A DNA stretch of 64,000 nucleotides, taken from the NCBI GenBank assembly GCA_019186985.1, contig JABARQ010000026.1, forward strand, positions 124,001-188,000, read 5' to 3'. Every line of letters starts with the position of its first letter. The first letter of the stretch is position 1. The notes below the pieces were generated by a model that did not search any database, had not been told where the DNA came from, and was given only the letters and a program-made list of their open reading frames with translations. The stretch is from Prosthecobacter sp. (GTDB lineage Bacteria; Verrucomicrobiota; Verrucomicrobiia; Verrucomicrobiales; Verrucomicrobiaceae). Made by a program: the position numbers and the translations under genes. Shown here piece by piece: positions 52,377-62,332 of the stretch.

Positions 52377-55300
52377 TCACTTCCCCAGCCTCACCAGCAG
52401 GTCCTTGCTCTCGACGCTTTCGCCGATCTTGATGCAGATCTCGGTGACGGTGCCGGAGGTGGGGGAGGCGACGGCGGCGAACATTTTCATGGCCTCGAGG
52501 GTGACCAGGGTTTCGCCTTCCTTGACCTTCTGGCCGACGCTGACGGCGATGCTGGCGACCATGCCGGGCATGGGGGCGCCGACCTGGCTGGCGTCGGCGG
52601 GATCGGCCTTGGCCTTGGAGGTGCTGTTCTTGGCGAGGGCCTTGTTGGTGACGGTGGTGTGGCGTGGGTAGCCGTTGAGCTCGAAGATGGCGGTCTGCTG
52701 GCCGTTGGCGTCCGGCTCGGTCATGTTGAGCAGGCGGACGAAGAGCGTCTTGCCCTCCTCCAGGTTGACGTTGATCTCCTCCTTGTCACGCAGGCCGTAG
52801 TAATAGGCGGTGGTGGGCAGCACGGAGACGTCGCCGTGGGCCTTGCGGAAGTCGGCGAACTTCAGGAAGACATCGGGATACATGAGGTAGCTCCAGACAT
52901 CGTCCTCGGTGGGATCCTTCTTGAGCTTGCCCTTCAATTCGGTGCGCACGTCGGCGAGATTGATCTTGGCGGCGTGGGTGCCGGGGCGGCCCTTGATGCG
53001 CTTGCCGTCCTTGCCGACGATGGCGTCGGCGAGCTTGTTCCACTTCTTGCGGCTGTCGGCGGCCTTGGCGGATTCCATGCCGTAGAAGGGCTCGCCGAGC
53101 CAGCCTTCGAACATGCTGGTGACGTCCTTGCTCCACTTGGTGCCCTGGAGATTGAAGATGTCGGACGGCTTCACGCCGCGGGCCACGCATTCGATCGCGA
53201 GGTCGCCGACGACCTTGGAGGAGGGCGTCACCTTGACGATGTCGCCGCAGAGCTGGTTCACCTCGGCATAGGCGTGGGCGATTTCCGGCCAGCGATGGGC
53301 CATGCCCATGCCGGTGGCCTGCTCCTTGAGGTTGGTGTACTGGCCGCCGGGCATCTCGTGCAGATAGACCTCGGCGGTGCCGTAGGGTTCGGCGGTGTCG
53401 AAGGGCTTGTAGAAGGCGCGCACGGCGGCCCAGTAGTCGCTGAACTCCTGAAGCGCCTCGGGATCGAGGCCGGTGTCGCGCGGCGTGTGCTGCATGGCGG
53501 CGACGAGCGAGTTGAGGTTCGGCTGCGAGGTGCCGCCGGAGAGGGAGGAGATGGCGGCATCGACGACATCGACGCCGGCGATGGAGGCCTCGAGGTAGCT
53601 GGAGGCGTTGAGGCCGCTGGTGTCGTGGGTGTGGAAGTGGATGGGGATGCCGACTTCATCCTTGAGGGCCTTCACCAGCTTTTTGGCGGCAAAGGGACGG
53701 ACCAGACCGGCCATGTCCTTGATGCAGAGCATGTGGGCGCCCATCTTTTCCAGCTCCTTGGCGAGACGGACGTAGTACTTGAGGTCGTACTTGTCGCGCT
53801 TCGGATCGAGGATGTCGCCGGTGTAGCAGAGGGTGCCTTCGCAGATGCTGCCGGTTTCTTCACGCACCGCGTCCATGGCGGCGGTGAGGTTGGGCAGGTA
53901 GTTGAGCGAGTCGAAGATGCGGAAGATGTCCATGCCGTTCTGCGCGGCGTGCTTGATGAAGCCCTTGACGACATTGTCCGGATAATTGGTGTAACCCACG
54001 GCGTTGGAACCGCGGAAGAGCATCTGGAGGAGGATGTTCGGCACCTTGGCGCGGATCTGGCGCAGGCGCTCCCAGGGATCCTCACGCAGGAAGCGCATGG
54101 AGACGTCGAAGGTCGCGCCGCCCCACATTTCGAGCGAGAACAGGTTCGGCGTGCGGCGGGCCACGGCGTCGGCCACGGCGAGCATGTCGAAAGTGCGCAT
54201 GCGGGTGGCAAGCAGCGACTGATGGGCGTCGCGCATCGTCGTGTCGGTGATGAGCAGGCGCTTCTGCTTGGCGACCCAGTCCTTGCAGAACTTTTCCGCG
54301 CCCAGTTCGGTGAGCAGGTCCTTGGTGCCCCTGGCCGGAGCGACGCGGTGGTCGTATTTCGGGATGGGGGGGACGGTGAAGGCGCCCGAGGGCTTGTGGC
54401 CCTTGGCGAAGGGGTTGCCGTTGACGATGGTGTCGGCGAGGTAGCTGAGCAGCTTGGTGGCGCGGTCCTTGCGGGCGGCGAACTGAAGCAGCTGCGGGTT
54501 GTTGTCGATGAAGCGCGTGGTGGCCTGGCCGGCGCGGAAGTCGGCGTGATGGACCACGTTCATGAGGAACGGGATGTTGGTCTTCACGCCGCGGATGCGG
54601 AACTCGCGCAGGCCGCGGTCCATGCGGTCGAGGGCCTGCTCATAGGTGCGGGCGAAGACGGTCATCTTCACCAGCATGGAGTCGTAGTAGGGGGTGACGA
54701 CTGCGTTGGTGGCGCCGAGCGCGCCGTCGAGGCGGATGCCGAAGCCGCCGGCGCTGCGGTAGGTGAGGATCTTGCCGAAGTCGGGCGTGAAGCCGTTCTC
54801 GGGATCCTCGGTGGTGATGCGGCACTGGATGGCGTAACCGCTTTTTTCAATCCGGTCCTGGACGGGCAGGGCGAGGGGTTCGTCATGCATGCGGTGGCCC
54901 TGGGCGATGAGGATCTGGCTGCGGACGATGTCGATGCCGGTGATCTCCTCCGTGACGGTGTGCTCCACCTGGATGCGGGGGTTCATCTCGATGAAGTACC
55001 ATTCGCCGGACTCGTGATCGACGAGGAACTCGACGGTGCCGGCGTGGGTGTAGCCGACCTCCCTGGCGAGCTTCACGGCGGCGTCACAGAGGCCGTCGAT
55101 GATCTCCTGCTTCACGCCGTAGCTGGGCGCCTGCTCGATGACCTTCTGGTGGCGGCGCTGCACGGAGCAGTCGCGCTCGTGGAGGTGCAGGACGTTGCCA
55201 TGCTTGTCGGCGAGGATCTGCACCTCGATGTGCTTGGCCTTGCCAACAAACTTTTCGAGAAAGACGGCGCCGTTGCCGAAGGCGCGTGCGGCCTCGGTCT

Positions 55301-55913
55301 GGGCCTCGTCGAGCAGCTTCTCGAGATCCCTGGCCTCCTTGACGATGCGCATGCCGCGTCCGCCGCCGCCGAAGGCCGCCTTGATGATGAGGGGGAAGCC
55401 GATCTTCTTGGCGATGGCCAGGGCCTCCTTGCGGTCGCTCACCGGCTCGTCGGTGCCTTCAAGGATGGGCACGCGCAGCTTGCGGGCGACGCTGCGGGCG
55501 GCGGTCTTGTCGCCCATCATCGTGAGGATTTTCGGATTGGGGCCGACGAAGATGATGCCTGCCTTTTCACAGGCGCGGGCGAAGTCCGGATTTTCAGAAA
55601 GGAAGCCGTAGCCGGGGTGGATGGCGTCCACGCCTTTTTCCTTGGCCAGCGTGACGATGCCGTCGATGTCGAGGTAGGCGCCGAGGGGGCCCTTGTCCTT
55701 GTTCAGCTCGTAGGCTTCGTCAGCCTTGAAGCGGTGGGGGCAGAAGCGGTCTTCCTGGGCGTAGATGCCGACGGTGCGGATGCCGAGTTCCGTGGCCGCC
55801 CGCATGACACGGATGGCGATTTCAGAGCGGTTCGCGACCATGAGCTTCCGGATCGGTCGGATCGTGGAGGCGGCGGCGATTTCAGCTTTGGCGGAGGCGG
55901 ACTTCTTGGGCAT
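52377..55913 (-). CDS. pyc: Pyruvate carboxylase
   Basis: A 1178-aa biotin enzyme that converts pyruvate and bicarbonate to oxaloacetate. Biotin carboxylase domain about 15-470: KLMVANRSEIAIRVMRAA, IIKAAFGGGGRGMRIV and LEKFVGKAKHIEVQI. Carboxyltransferase domain about 540-1000: DTTMRDAHQSLLATRMRT, EMWGGATFDVSMRFL and HFHTHDTSGLNASSYLEA. C-terminal biotinyl domain with LEAMKM (biotinylated Lys1143). Single-chain architecture and length match bacterial PycA. I start at the ATG at 55913. A large open frame on the opposite strand is a GC-codon shadow. Confidence 0.97.
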   Translation of the reverse strand: MPKKSASAKAEIAAASTIRPIRKLMVANRSEIAIRVMRAATELGIRTVGIYAQEDRFCPHRFKADEAYELNKDKGPLGAYLDIDGIVTLAKEKGVDAIHPGYGFLSENPDFARACEKAGIIFVGPNPKILTMMGDKTAARSVARKLRVPILEGTDEPVSDRKEALAIAKKIGFPLIIKAAFGGGGRGMRIVKEARDLEKLLDEAQTEAARAFGNGAVFLEKFVGKAKHIEVQILADKHGNVLHLHERDCSVQRRHQKVIEQAPSYGVKQEIIDGLCDAAVKLAREVGYTHAGTVEFLVDHESGEWYFIEMNPRIQVEHTVTEEITGIDIVRSQILIAQGHRMHDEPLALPVQDRIEKSGYAIQCRITTEDPENGFTPDFGKILTYRSAGGFGIRLDGALGATNAVVTPYYDSMLVKMTVFARTYEQALDRMDRGLREFRIRGVKTNIPFLMNVVHHADFRAGQATTRFIDNNPQLLQFAARKDRATKLLSYLADTIVNGNPFAKGHKPSGAFTVPPIPKYDHRVAPARGTKDLLTELGAEKFCKDWVAKQKRLLITDTTMRDAHQSLLATRMRTFDMLAVADAVARRTPNLFSLEMWGGATFDVSMRFLREDPWERLRQIRAKVPNILLQMLFRGSNAVGYTNYPDNVVKGFIKHAAQNGMDIFRIFDSLNYLPNLTAAMDAVREETGSICEGTLCYTGDILDPKRDKYDLKYYVRLAKELEKMGAHMLCIKDMAGLVRPFAAKKLVKALKDEVGIPIHFHTHDTSGLNASSYLEASIAGVDVVDAAISSLSGGTSQPNLNSLVAAMQHTPRDTGLDPEALQEFSDYWAAVRAFYKPFDTAEPYGTAEVYLHEMPGGQYTNLKEQATGMGMAHRWPEIAHAYAEVNQLCGDIVKVTPSSKVVGDLAIECVARGVKPSDIFNLQGTKWSKDVTSMFEGWLGEPFYGMESAKAADSRKKWNKLADAIVGKDGKRIKGRPGTHAAKINLADVRTELKGKLKKDPTEDDVWSYLMYPDVFLKFADFRKAHGDVSVLPTTAYYYGLRDKEEINVNLEEGKTLFVRLLNMTEPDANGQQTAIFELNGYPRHTTVTNKALAKNSTSKAKADPADASQVGAPMPGMVASIAVSVGQKVKEGETLVTLEAMKMFAAVASPTSGTVTEICIKIGESVESKDLLVRLGK

Positions 55914-56045
55914 GGCGGGGTGGTTGGGGGAAAGAGGCGGGGGTGCCGGGCAGACCGGCGCGCGACTGTCCACGGCAGGCGTGTCTTTGCAAGGCGGGGA
56001 GAGGCCCGGCGGCAAGATTCAGGGGCTGTCGGGAGGGCAGGTGGA

Positions 56046-57584
56046 TCAGGTCAGGCCCTTGCCCTTGGTTTCGGGGGCTGCCCAGACGATGAAGATGCCG
56101 ACGAGGTAGATGCCACAGAGGACGGTGTAGGCGCTGGCGGCCTTGGCGAAGGCCGGGGTGTCGGCGGTGCCGAACAGGCCCACCAGGTTGGCGATTTGCA
56201 GGCCTCCGACGGCGGCGATGATGCGGCCGACATTGAAGCAGAAGCCCTGGCCGGTGGCGCGGACGCTGGTGGGGAAGAGCTCGGGCAGGTAGAGCGGGAA
56301 GAAGCCGTAGAAGGTGGCGGTGAGGCCGCCCATGAGGAAGGCGGCGACGTAGAAGGTGGTGTCGATGGTGTGGCAGAACTGATAGAAGACCACGGCGGAC
56401 AGGCCGGCCAGGGCGCAGCAGATGCTGTAGGTGAGGCGGCGGCCGAGGAGGTCGCCGATGATCGGGGTGATGAGGGTGAAGATGATGGCGCCGATGGAAG
56501 TGGTCATCTGCACGTATTCCTTCGGATGGGCGCTGAGCTTGCCGGTGGCGTTGTTCAGGTCGATGGCCCATTTGGGGGCCTGCTGGGCGGCGCCCCAGGT
56601 GCCGAGGAGGGCCACGCCGGCGAGGCTGGCGCCAATGAGCAGGTGGCGCATGATCAGGGCGCTGTCCGCGCTTTGCATGGCTCCGGCGATGCCGGCGCGG
56701 CGGAGGTAGCTTTTCACCGGGAAGACGTAGCCCCAGAACACCACGCCGAGGCCGGTGAAGGTGATGATGGCGGCATAGAGCGGCGTGATGCCATACTGCG
56801 GGCCGAGGGGTGACCAGGAGAAGATGATGACCAGTGCGGTGAGGCCGCCGGCGAGCACGCCGAGCATGTCGCTGTTGCTCCAGTGGCTGGTGGCGCCGCT
56901 GGCCTTTTCCTCCTCCCATTTGTGGCTTTCCGGGACGAAGATCTGGATGAGGAAGATGAGCAGGGCGGGCAGGGCGCCGGTGATCATGAGAAAGCGCCAG
57001 CCACCGTTGGAGAACCAGGAGTCCGCAAGTTCACGGCCCATGCCGCAGGCGATGAAGATGTCCTTCACCTCGGCGATGAAGCTGACGAGGGAGAGGCTGA
57101 GCAGGGCGACAAGCAGGTAGCCGACGTTGGCGGCGGCGCCGATCATGCCGGCGATGAAGGCGCGGTTGCCCTTGGTCCAGAGCTCGTTGACCAGGGCCAC
57201 GCCCAGGGCCCATTCACCGCCCATGCCGAGGGAGGCGATGAAGCGCAGGCCGGCGATGTGCCAGGCCTCGGTCGCCAGGCCGCAGAGGCCGGTGAAGATG
57301 GCGTAGGTGAAGATGGAGAGGCTCATCGCCCGGACACGCCCGATGCGGTCGCCCAGCCAGCCGAAGAGCACGCCGCCCGTGGCGGCCCCAACCAGGAATG
57401 TGGCAAGGATGACGTTGAACCAGTTCAGCACCACCGGGTTGCTCGGCTCCACCTTCAGCAGGTCCGCCAGGGCCGGGCTGCCGATGAGGGGGAAGAGGCC
57501 CATTTCGAAGCCGTCGAAGAGCCAGCCCAGGAAGGCGGCGGTGAGGGCCATGTTACGGCCTGAGTTGGAGGGAGCTTTGGACAT
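56046..57584 (-). CDS. Major facilitator superfamily transporter
   Basis: A 512-aa MFS protein with about twelve transmembrane helices. The signature between helices 2 and 3 is GWLGDRIGRVRAM, and after helix 4 the segment GLRFIASLGMGGEWALGVAL resembles the sugar/acid porter group. PETKGKGLT at the C-terminus is the sugar-porter-type ending. A hydrophilic loop (about 215-235, ESHKWEEEKASG) separates the halves. The substrate may be a carboxylate or sugar. It precedes the pyruvate carboxylase gene on the same strand with a 132-bp gap. Confidence 0.92.
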   Translation of the reverse strand: MSKAPSNSGRNMALTAAFLGWLFDGFEMGLFPLIGSPALADLLKVEPSNPVVLNWFNVILATFLVGAATGGVLFGWLGDRIGRVRAMSLSIFTYAIFTGLCGLATEAWHIAGLRFIASLGMGGEWALGVALVNELWTKGNRAFIAGMIGAAANVGYLLVALLSLSLVSFIAEVKDIFIACGMGRELADSWFSNGGWRFLMITGALPALLIFLIQIFVPESHKWEEEKASGATSHWSNSDMLGVLAGGLTALVIIFSWSPLGPQYGITPLYAAIITFTGLGVVFWGYVFPVKSYLRRAGIAGAMQSADSALIMRHLLIGASLAGVALLGTWGAAQQAPKWAIDLNNATGKLSAHPKEYVQMTTSIGAIIFTLITPIIGDLLGRRLTYSICCALAGLSAVVFYQFCHTIDTTFYVAAFLMGGLTATFYGFFPLYLPELFPTSVRATGQGFCFNVGRIIAAVGGLQIANLVGLFGTADTPAFAKAASAYTVLCGIYLVGIFIVWAAPETKGKGLT

Positions 57585-57738
57585 GAGGGGCGGAAGGAAC
57601 GGGCGGGAGGATTCGATGCTTTCAGGGCAGAATTTTTACACGGGAAGGGGCGGTTATGACATCGCGGCACCGTTGTGGCAAGGCTGGGGCGCATTTGATG
57701 ATGGACAGGGGGATGCGCGCTCGTTCATGGTCGCCCTC

Positions 57739-58647
57739 ATGAAGTCCCTTTTCCTGTCCGCCCCGCTGCTCCTGGTGATCGCTTCCTGCGGGGAGAAGCC
57801 CGCCCTGGTCGAAGCCGCCAAGCCTGCTCCTGCCGCGACCGCCTACGCTCCGGCTGCTGCGGCCCCGGCCCCGGCGGAGAAGCCGGCGGCTCCGAAGAAG
57901 ACCTTCTGGACGGCTGAGATGCTGCACACGGAGATCAAGTATCACAATCCTGGTTATGATGGCAGCGGCGAGTTCAACATGCAGGAGGGTGAACCCGTGG
58001 CGCTGAGCCTGCGAGGTGCGAAGGTTTCCAGCCTGGAGTTTCTGACCCGGTTCTCACCCCTGGCCCTGGATCTCAGCGGCACGCCCATCAAGGACATCCG
58101 TCCGCTCAAGGGCATGAAGCTGGTCGAACTTTATCTGGAGGACAGCCCGGTGACCGACCTCTCGCCGCTGCGTGGCATGCCGCTGGAGAAGATCTACCTC
58201 AGCCGCACGCCGGTCAGCGATCTCAGCGCTCTCGAAGGTGCGCCATTGGTCGAGGTGAACATTGTGGACACCCGGGTGAGCGACATCGCTCCTCTGGCGA
58301 AGTCGCCGATCCAGATGCTCTGGCTGACCGGCATCCCTGTCACCAGCATTGCCGCCTTGAAAGGCATGCCGCTGGTGAGCCTGACTTTGCACAAGACGAA
58401 GGTCACGGACCTGTCACCGCTGAGCGGAAGTGCTCTGCAGCGCCTGCACATCGGCGAAACGCCGGTCACCGACCTGACACCGCTGAAGGGCTTGTCGCTG
58501 ACACGCCTGGTTTTTACGCCTGCTGGCATCAAGGCTGGACTCGATGTCGCCCGCAGCCTGCCTTTGCAGGAGATCGGCACGAAGTTTGACGAGGAGGGGC
58601 GTGACCTCATGCCGCCCGAGGCCTTCTGGGCGCAGCAGGGCAAGTGA
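57739..58647 (+). CDS. Leucine-rich-repeat lipoprotein
   Basis: A 302-aa lipoprotein with signal peptide and lipobox IASC (Cys17). A Pro/Ala-rich linker (25-55) leads to about nine short leucine-rich repeats (roughly 80-275) of the pattern L-x-L-x-x-T-P/K-V-x-D-L-S-P-L-x-G-M/S, for example YLEDSPVTDLSPLRGMPL and LHKTKVTDLSPLSGSAL. Repeats of this sort form a solenoid for protein or ligand binding at the outer membrane. I choose the ATG at 57739 (an ATG four codons upstream is also possible). It diverges from the MFS gene. A hairpin follows the stop. Confidence 0.88.
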   Translation: MKSLFLSAPLLLVIASCGEKPALVEAAKPAPAATAYAPAAAAPAPAEKPAAPKKTFWTAEMLHTEIKYHNPGYDGSGEFNMQEGEPVALSLRGAKVSSLEFLTRFSPLALDLSGTPIKDIRPLKGMKLVELYLEDSPVTDLSPLRGMPLEKIYLSRTPVSDLSALEGAPLVEVNIVDTRVSDIAPLAKSPIQMLWLTGIPVTSIAALKGMPLVSLTLHKTKVTDLSPLSGSALQRLHIGETPVTDLTPLKGLSLTRLVFTPAGIKAGLDVARSLPLQEIGTKFDEEGRDLMPPEAFWAQQGK

Positions 58648-58671
58648 CTTTGGTGGCGAAGCCTTTGGATT

Positions 58672-58696
58672 GCGGCAGCCCTGCTGCCGCTTTATT
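58672..58696 (+). terminator. Hairpin after the LRR lipoprotein gene
   Basis: GCGGCAG (58672-58678) pairs with CTGCCGC (58684-58690), loop CCCTG, then TTTATT. It may terminate the lipoprotein mRNA. The same GCGGCAG...CTGCCGC core appears inverted in the tandem repeat that follows. Confidence 0.5.
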
Positions 58697-58700
58697 CAAG

Positions 58701-58962
58701 CCAGCCCTGCTGGCGGGAAGGGCGTTGAGTGTGGATGCAGGCGGGAGGCGTCGCAGGCGCGAAGCGGTGGGGGAAGGTGGGTCTGGGGTGACACACGGCA
58801 GCAGGGACTGCCGCAGTCCATGTTTGATCAGCCAGCCTTGCTGGCGGGAAGGGCGTTGAGTGTGGATGCAGGCGGGAGGCGTCGCAGGCGCGGAGCGGCT
58901 GGGGGAAGGTGGGTCTGGGCTGACACACGGCAGCAGGGACTGCCGCAGTCCATGTTCAATCC
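58701..58962. repeat. Two tandem copies of a 131-bp intergenic repeat
   Basis: Copy 1 begins at 58701 and copy 2 at 58832 with over 90 percent identity by eye. Each contains CGGCAG-N6-CTGCCG and the overlapping palindrome GGACTG-CCG-CAGTCC near its end, which is the inverse of the hairpin at 58672-58690. No gene is supported in this 329-bp gap (58648-58976). It is a second palindromic repeat family, distinct from that of the 48-51 kb island. Confidence 0.88.
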
Positions 58963-58976
58963 ATGTCCATTCGAGG

Positions 58977-61900
58977 TTATTCGCGGCGGATGGATTCCAG
59001 GAGCCTGCCACGAACGGCGGAGGCCACGGCAAGCCAGCAGGTGATCAGTCCGCAGAGCAGCACGCCGGAAAGCAGCGCCGCCAGGAATCCGAGCGGCAGG
59101 TCACCACCGCCCTGGCTGAGCCCGGGCCAGACGGCGATCAGGGCACAGACGACGCCGAGCAGCAGGCCGGTGACAAGCAGGAGGACGTGCTCACCGAGCA
59201 CCAGCCGACGCAGCGCAGACGGCAGGAACCCGAGAGCCTGCATCAGGCCGAGTTCACCACGTCGTTCGAGCACATGACGGGCGACGAGAACACCGAGTCC
59301 GGCGGTTCCAAGCAGGACGCCGAGACCGCCAAGGATGGTGAAGATGCCGATGTAGGTGTTCTGCACGGCGAGGAAGGTTTCGAGACGACGTCCAGCGGGC
59401 TCCAGGGCCAGGCCACGCTGTTCAAGCTGGCGTGTCAGGTGACTGCTGACCTCCTCCAGCTTGGCTGCGGGGCAGTCGATGAGGAAGAAGCGGTAGCCAG
59501 CCGCATCGGGGTAGGCTTGCAGGAAGGCTGCCTCGCTGGTGATCATCTTGCCCTGGAGCACGGAGCCGCCGAGAAGGCCGGCCAGTTCGATGGCAAAGGT
59601 CTGCCCTGCGGCATTCGGATACTCCACAGAATCACCCACGCCCTTGCCCAGACCCCACATGGCGGTGGCCTGGTCGGCGATGGCAACGCTGGCTGGTGTC
59701 GGCTTGTCGAGCGGCCTCAGAACAGCGCCGGCATTCCTAGGTTTCGAATGCTTGTCGAAAATGCCATCCAGGGCATTCAGACGCTGCCAGCCTTCACCCG
59801 CTGCAAACCGGAAGCGTCCCGTGAGCAGGTCAGGATTCACCCCGACCAGCACCGGCTTCTGGGCGCGGTTGAGGTTGAGGCAGCTGGCGTCATCGCCTTC
59901 ACGAACGCGGAAAGGGATGACCTTCACCTGCTTCATGAGCTCCTCGTCCAGGCCAAAGGCCTCGATGCCGGCCTTGGAGTTCAGGTCCTCGTAGATGGGC
60001 AGGGAGGATTCGCCGATGAGAGCAAAGCCGCCGGTGCCGGAGTCATGGCTCGTCACATCACCGGCGTTCATGCGGAAGGCGTTCACCGCCGTGACGAGGA
60101 AGATGCCGCCTGCCATCATGCCGATGACCGCCAGGCTGCGCGACGGGCGGCGTGAGATGTTGCGCATGCCGATCTGGACAAGCGACTGCGCCGGCGAGCT
60201 GCGGTCACGCCGCATCCAGGCTCCGGCGAAGAGCAGGCCGGCGACCATGAGCATCATGCCGCTGCCGAAGAACATGCCTGCGACGGCCTCGGGCGCCTTT
60301 GCCGACCTGGCGCCGAAGACGAGGCCGATGGACAGGGCGGTGAGCAGCCAGGGAAGGGCTCTGCGGAAGGCAGACAAGGAACGAGCCGGGCCTTCGAGTG
60401 AAGACTCATCACCGCTCCAGAGTTCGCGGGGCGTCCTGCGGAACATCTTCCGGCTTGCCCAGCCGAGGGTGCCTAGGACGATCAGGACCGAGCCCGCCGC
60501 CGCGCCGACCTGGGTGGCTGGGCTGGCCGAGTAGATGAGCGGCAGGCCCTGGGCCGCCCCGGACCAGGCACCACGCAGTCCGGCAAGGGCGGCCTGGGTG
60601 TAAAACACGCCGCCTGCCAAACCTACGATGCTTCCAAGCAGGGCGATCACGCCCGCCTCGCCCAGCAGGGAGCGCCGGACCCTGGAGCGGGTCCATCCGA
60701 GCGCGAGCAGCAGGCCGACCTGGGAGGCGCGTCTTTCCAGGGTGAAGAGGAAGAGCAGGGCGGCGAAAACGAGGGCGGCCGCGATGAGGAACATGCTGAG
60801 GCCGATGAAGAGTCCGCCGAAGTCCACACTGCCTTTTGCGGCGGCGTCTGCGTCCTTCTTGAACTCGCGCGGCGTCAGGCCGATGTCGGAGAGGTTCAGG
60901 CTGGAGAGAAGCTCGGCCCTCAGCTTCGCCTCGTCCTCGCCCTTGTCTGGAAAGCGTACGGCGGTGAGGCTGCCGAAGCGGTTGGACCACAGTTTTTGTC
61001 CGGCAGCGAGGCTGATGAAGCCCTTGGGCGTGCCCTTGTAGTCGTCCCAGTATTTTTCGTCCTTGTCACGGATGGCCTTCATGTCCATCGGGATGCCCGG
61101 CTCCCAGTCGCGGCAGTTGTCCACGTCGGAGACACCCGGGAACTCAGGCGTCCATGCCCGGGTGACCTCGGGATCCGTCATCGGCAGGATGCCGCGCACC
61201 TTGAACTTCGCCGACTGCTGCTTCAGCTCGCGGCCCAGTCCGACCACGAAGTAGAAGATTTCGACCTCATCCCCAATCGCCAGGTTCTGGTCCTCGGCCA
61301 GCCATTGGGAGATGGTGATGCCTTCGCCAGCGCCGCCGATGCGGTCCACGGCGGTGATCATCGAGTAGGGGGTGCCGCCCTTGGCGGATTTCAGGCCGTT
61401 GACGAGGTAGGTGAGCACCCCGTAGGCGGCATCCCTTTTGAGCAGGCCCGAGGCAAGGCTGGCATCCATGAAGACACGGCCGGTGCTGACCTCCCACTCC
61501 CTTTTTCCGCCGGCGATGCGCGTGAGCTTCAGGCCAAGGTCATCCAGGGTCTTGGCCTTTTCAAAGGCATCGGCGGAGAGAGCGGACCGGGTGCTCAGGG
61601 CCGCGTTGACTTTGCCGTCCATTTCGATCTGTGCCTGCAGATCCTCAAGCCCAACAAAAACCGTGTCAGGGGTGACCTGGGAGGCGGTGAGCTGGAAGGC
61701 GCCGAAATCCTCCGCCGTCACAATGCCGGCCACCTTGCGGCGCAGGGAGACGTCCTGGTTGGTGGATCCTGAAAGCGGGGCGTCGCGCGAGATGGCGCTG
61801 GGACGTTCGAGCCGGACGATGACGGTGTCGCCAGTCTGGATGCCGAGCCTGCGGGCCAGAGGTTCGTTCACGAGCACCTCGCTGCGGGCGAAGGTCTGCG

Positions 61901-62252
61901 CCCTGCCGCTGGAGGAGAGCTTCCAGAAGCCGGTGTCCACCCCGAGGATCTGAGTGCCGTTGACGCGGGCCTTGCCGCTGGCGCTGGCGGTGGAGCCGAC
62001 GGCGATGATGACTGGCTCGGCAGCTGATTTTTTCACCAGGTCTGCGGTGAACCAGCGGTCGCCGCCAAGCAGGCCGGACTGAACCCTGCCGAGTCGCAAC
62101 TCCGCAACCCGGCGCAGGCTGGCGCGGACGGAGTCGCCGACCAGGAGCGAGCCGCTGAGGATGGCTGAGGCCAGGAAGGCGCCGAGCAGCAGGCCCAGGT
62201 GACCGCGCCAGTAGTGGCGGGCGGAGGCGAGGATGAAATGAAAAAAGGTCAT
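58977..62252 (-). CDS. FtsX-like ABC transporter permease (two permease units)
   Basis: A 1091-aa membrane protein. An N-terminal anchor (about 15-40, LLLGAFLASAILSGSLLV) is followed by a large periplasmic domain (45-460, MacB_PCD-like) and a first FtsX module with three or four helices (about 480-720, including LFTLERRASQVGLLLALG). Then comes a second anchor and periplasmic domain and a second FtsX module at the C-terminus (about 960-1085, including HVLERRGELGLMQALGFL). The ERRASQ/ERRGEL segments are the conserved coupling regions to the ATPase. No ATP-binding subunit lies in the window; it may be just outside or elsewhere. It may export lipoproteins or peptides. Confidence 0.88.
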   Translation of the reverse strand: MTFFHFILASARHYWRGHLGLLLGAFLASAILSGSLLVGDSVRASLRRVAELRLGRVQSGLLGGDRWFTADLVKKSAAEPVIIAVGSTASASGKARVNGTQILGVDTGFWKLSSSGRAQTFARSEVLVNEPLARRLGIQTGDTVIVRLERPSAISRDAPLSGSTNQDVSLRRKVAGIVTAEDFGAFQLTASQVTPDTVFVGLEDLQAQIEMDGKVNAALSTRSALSADAFEKAKTLDDLGLKLTRIAGGKREWEVSTGRVFMDASLASGLLKRDAAYGVLTYLVNGLKSAKGGTPYSMITAVDRIGGAGEGITISQWLAEDQNLAIGDEVEIFYFVVGLGRELKQQSAKFKVRGILPMTDPEVTRAWTPEFPGVSDVDNCRDWEPGIPMDMKAIRDKDEKYWDDYKGTPKGFISLAAGQKLWSNRFGSLTAVRFPDKGEDEAKLRAELLSSLNLSDIGLTPREFKKDADAAAKGSVDFGGLFIGLSMFLIAAALVFAALLFLFTLERRASQVGLLLALGWTRSRVRRSLLGEAGVIALLGSIVGLAGGVFYTQAALAGLRGAWSGAAQGLPLIYSASPATQVGAAAGSVLIVLGTLGWASRKMFRRTPRELWSGDESSLEGPARSLSAFRRALPWLLTALSIGLVFGARSAKAPEAVAGMFFGSGMMLMVAGLLFAGAWMRRDRSSPAQSLVQIGMRNISRRPSRSLAVIGMMAGGIFLVTAVNAFRMNAGDVTSHDSGTGGFALIGESSLPIYEDLNSKAGIEAFGLDEELMKQVKVIPFRVREGDDASCLNLNRAQKPVLVGVNPDLLTGRFRFAAGEGWQRLNALDGIFDKHSKPRNAGAVLRPLDKPTPASVAIADQATAMWGLGKGVGDSVEYPNAAGQTFAIELAGLLGGSVLQGKMITSEAAFLQAYPDAAGYRFFLIDCPAAKLEEVSSHLTRQLEQRGLALEPAGRRLETFLAVQNTYIGIFTILGGLGVLLGTAGLGVLVARHVLERRGELGLMQALGFLPSALRRLVLGEHVLLLVTGLLLGVVCALIAVWPGLSQGGGDLPLGFLAALLSGVLLCGLITCWLAVASAVRGRLLESIRRE

Positions 62253-62332
62253 GGCGGCAGTGACGCACACCATGACCAGGGAGGATGATGAAGCAACGGG
62301 GCTTGCCGGGCTTCGTCAGGAAACAAAGCTGG

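Noticed and set aside
52329..56813. A 1494-codon open frame on the plus strand
   Set aside because: It is antisense to pyruvate carboxylase and part of the MFS gene; the translation is Gly/Ala/Asp/Val-rich low complexity, typical of a GC-codon shadow.
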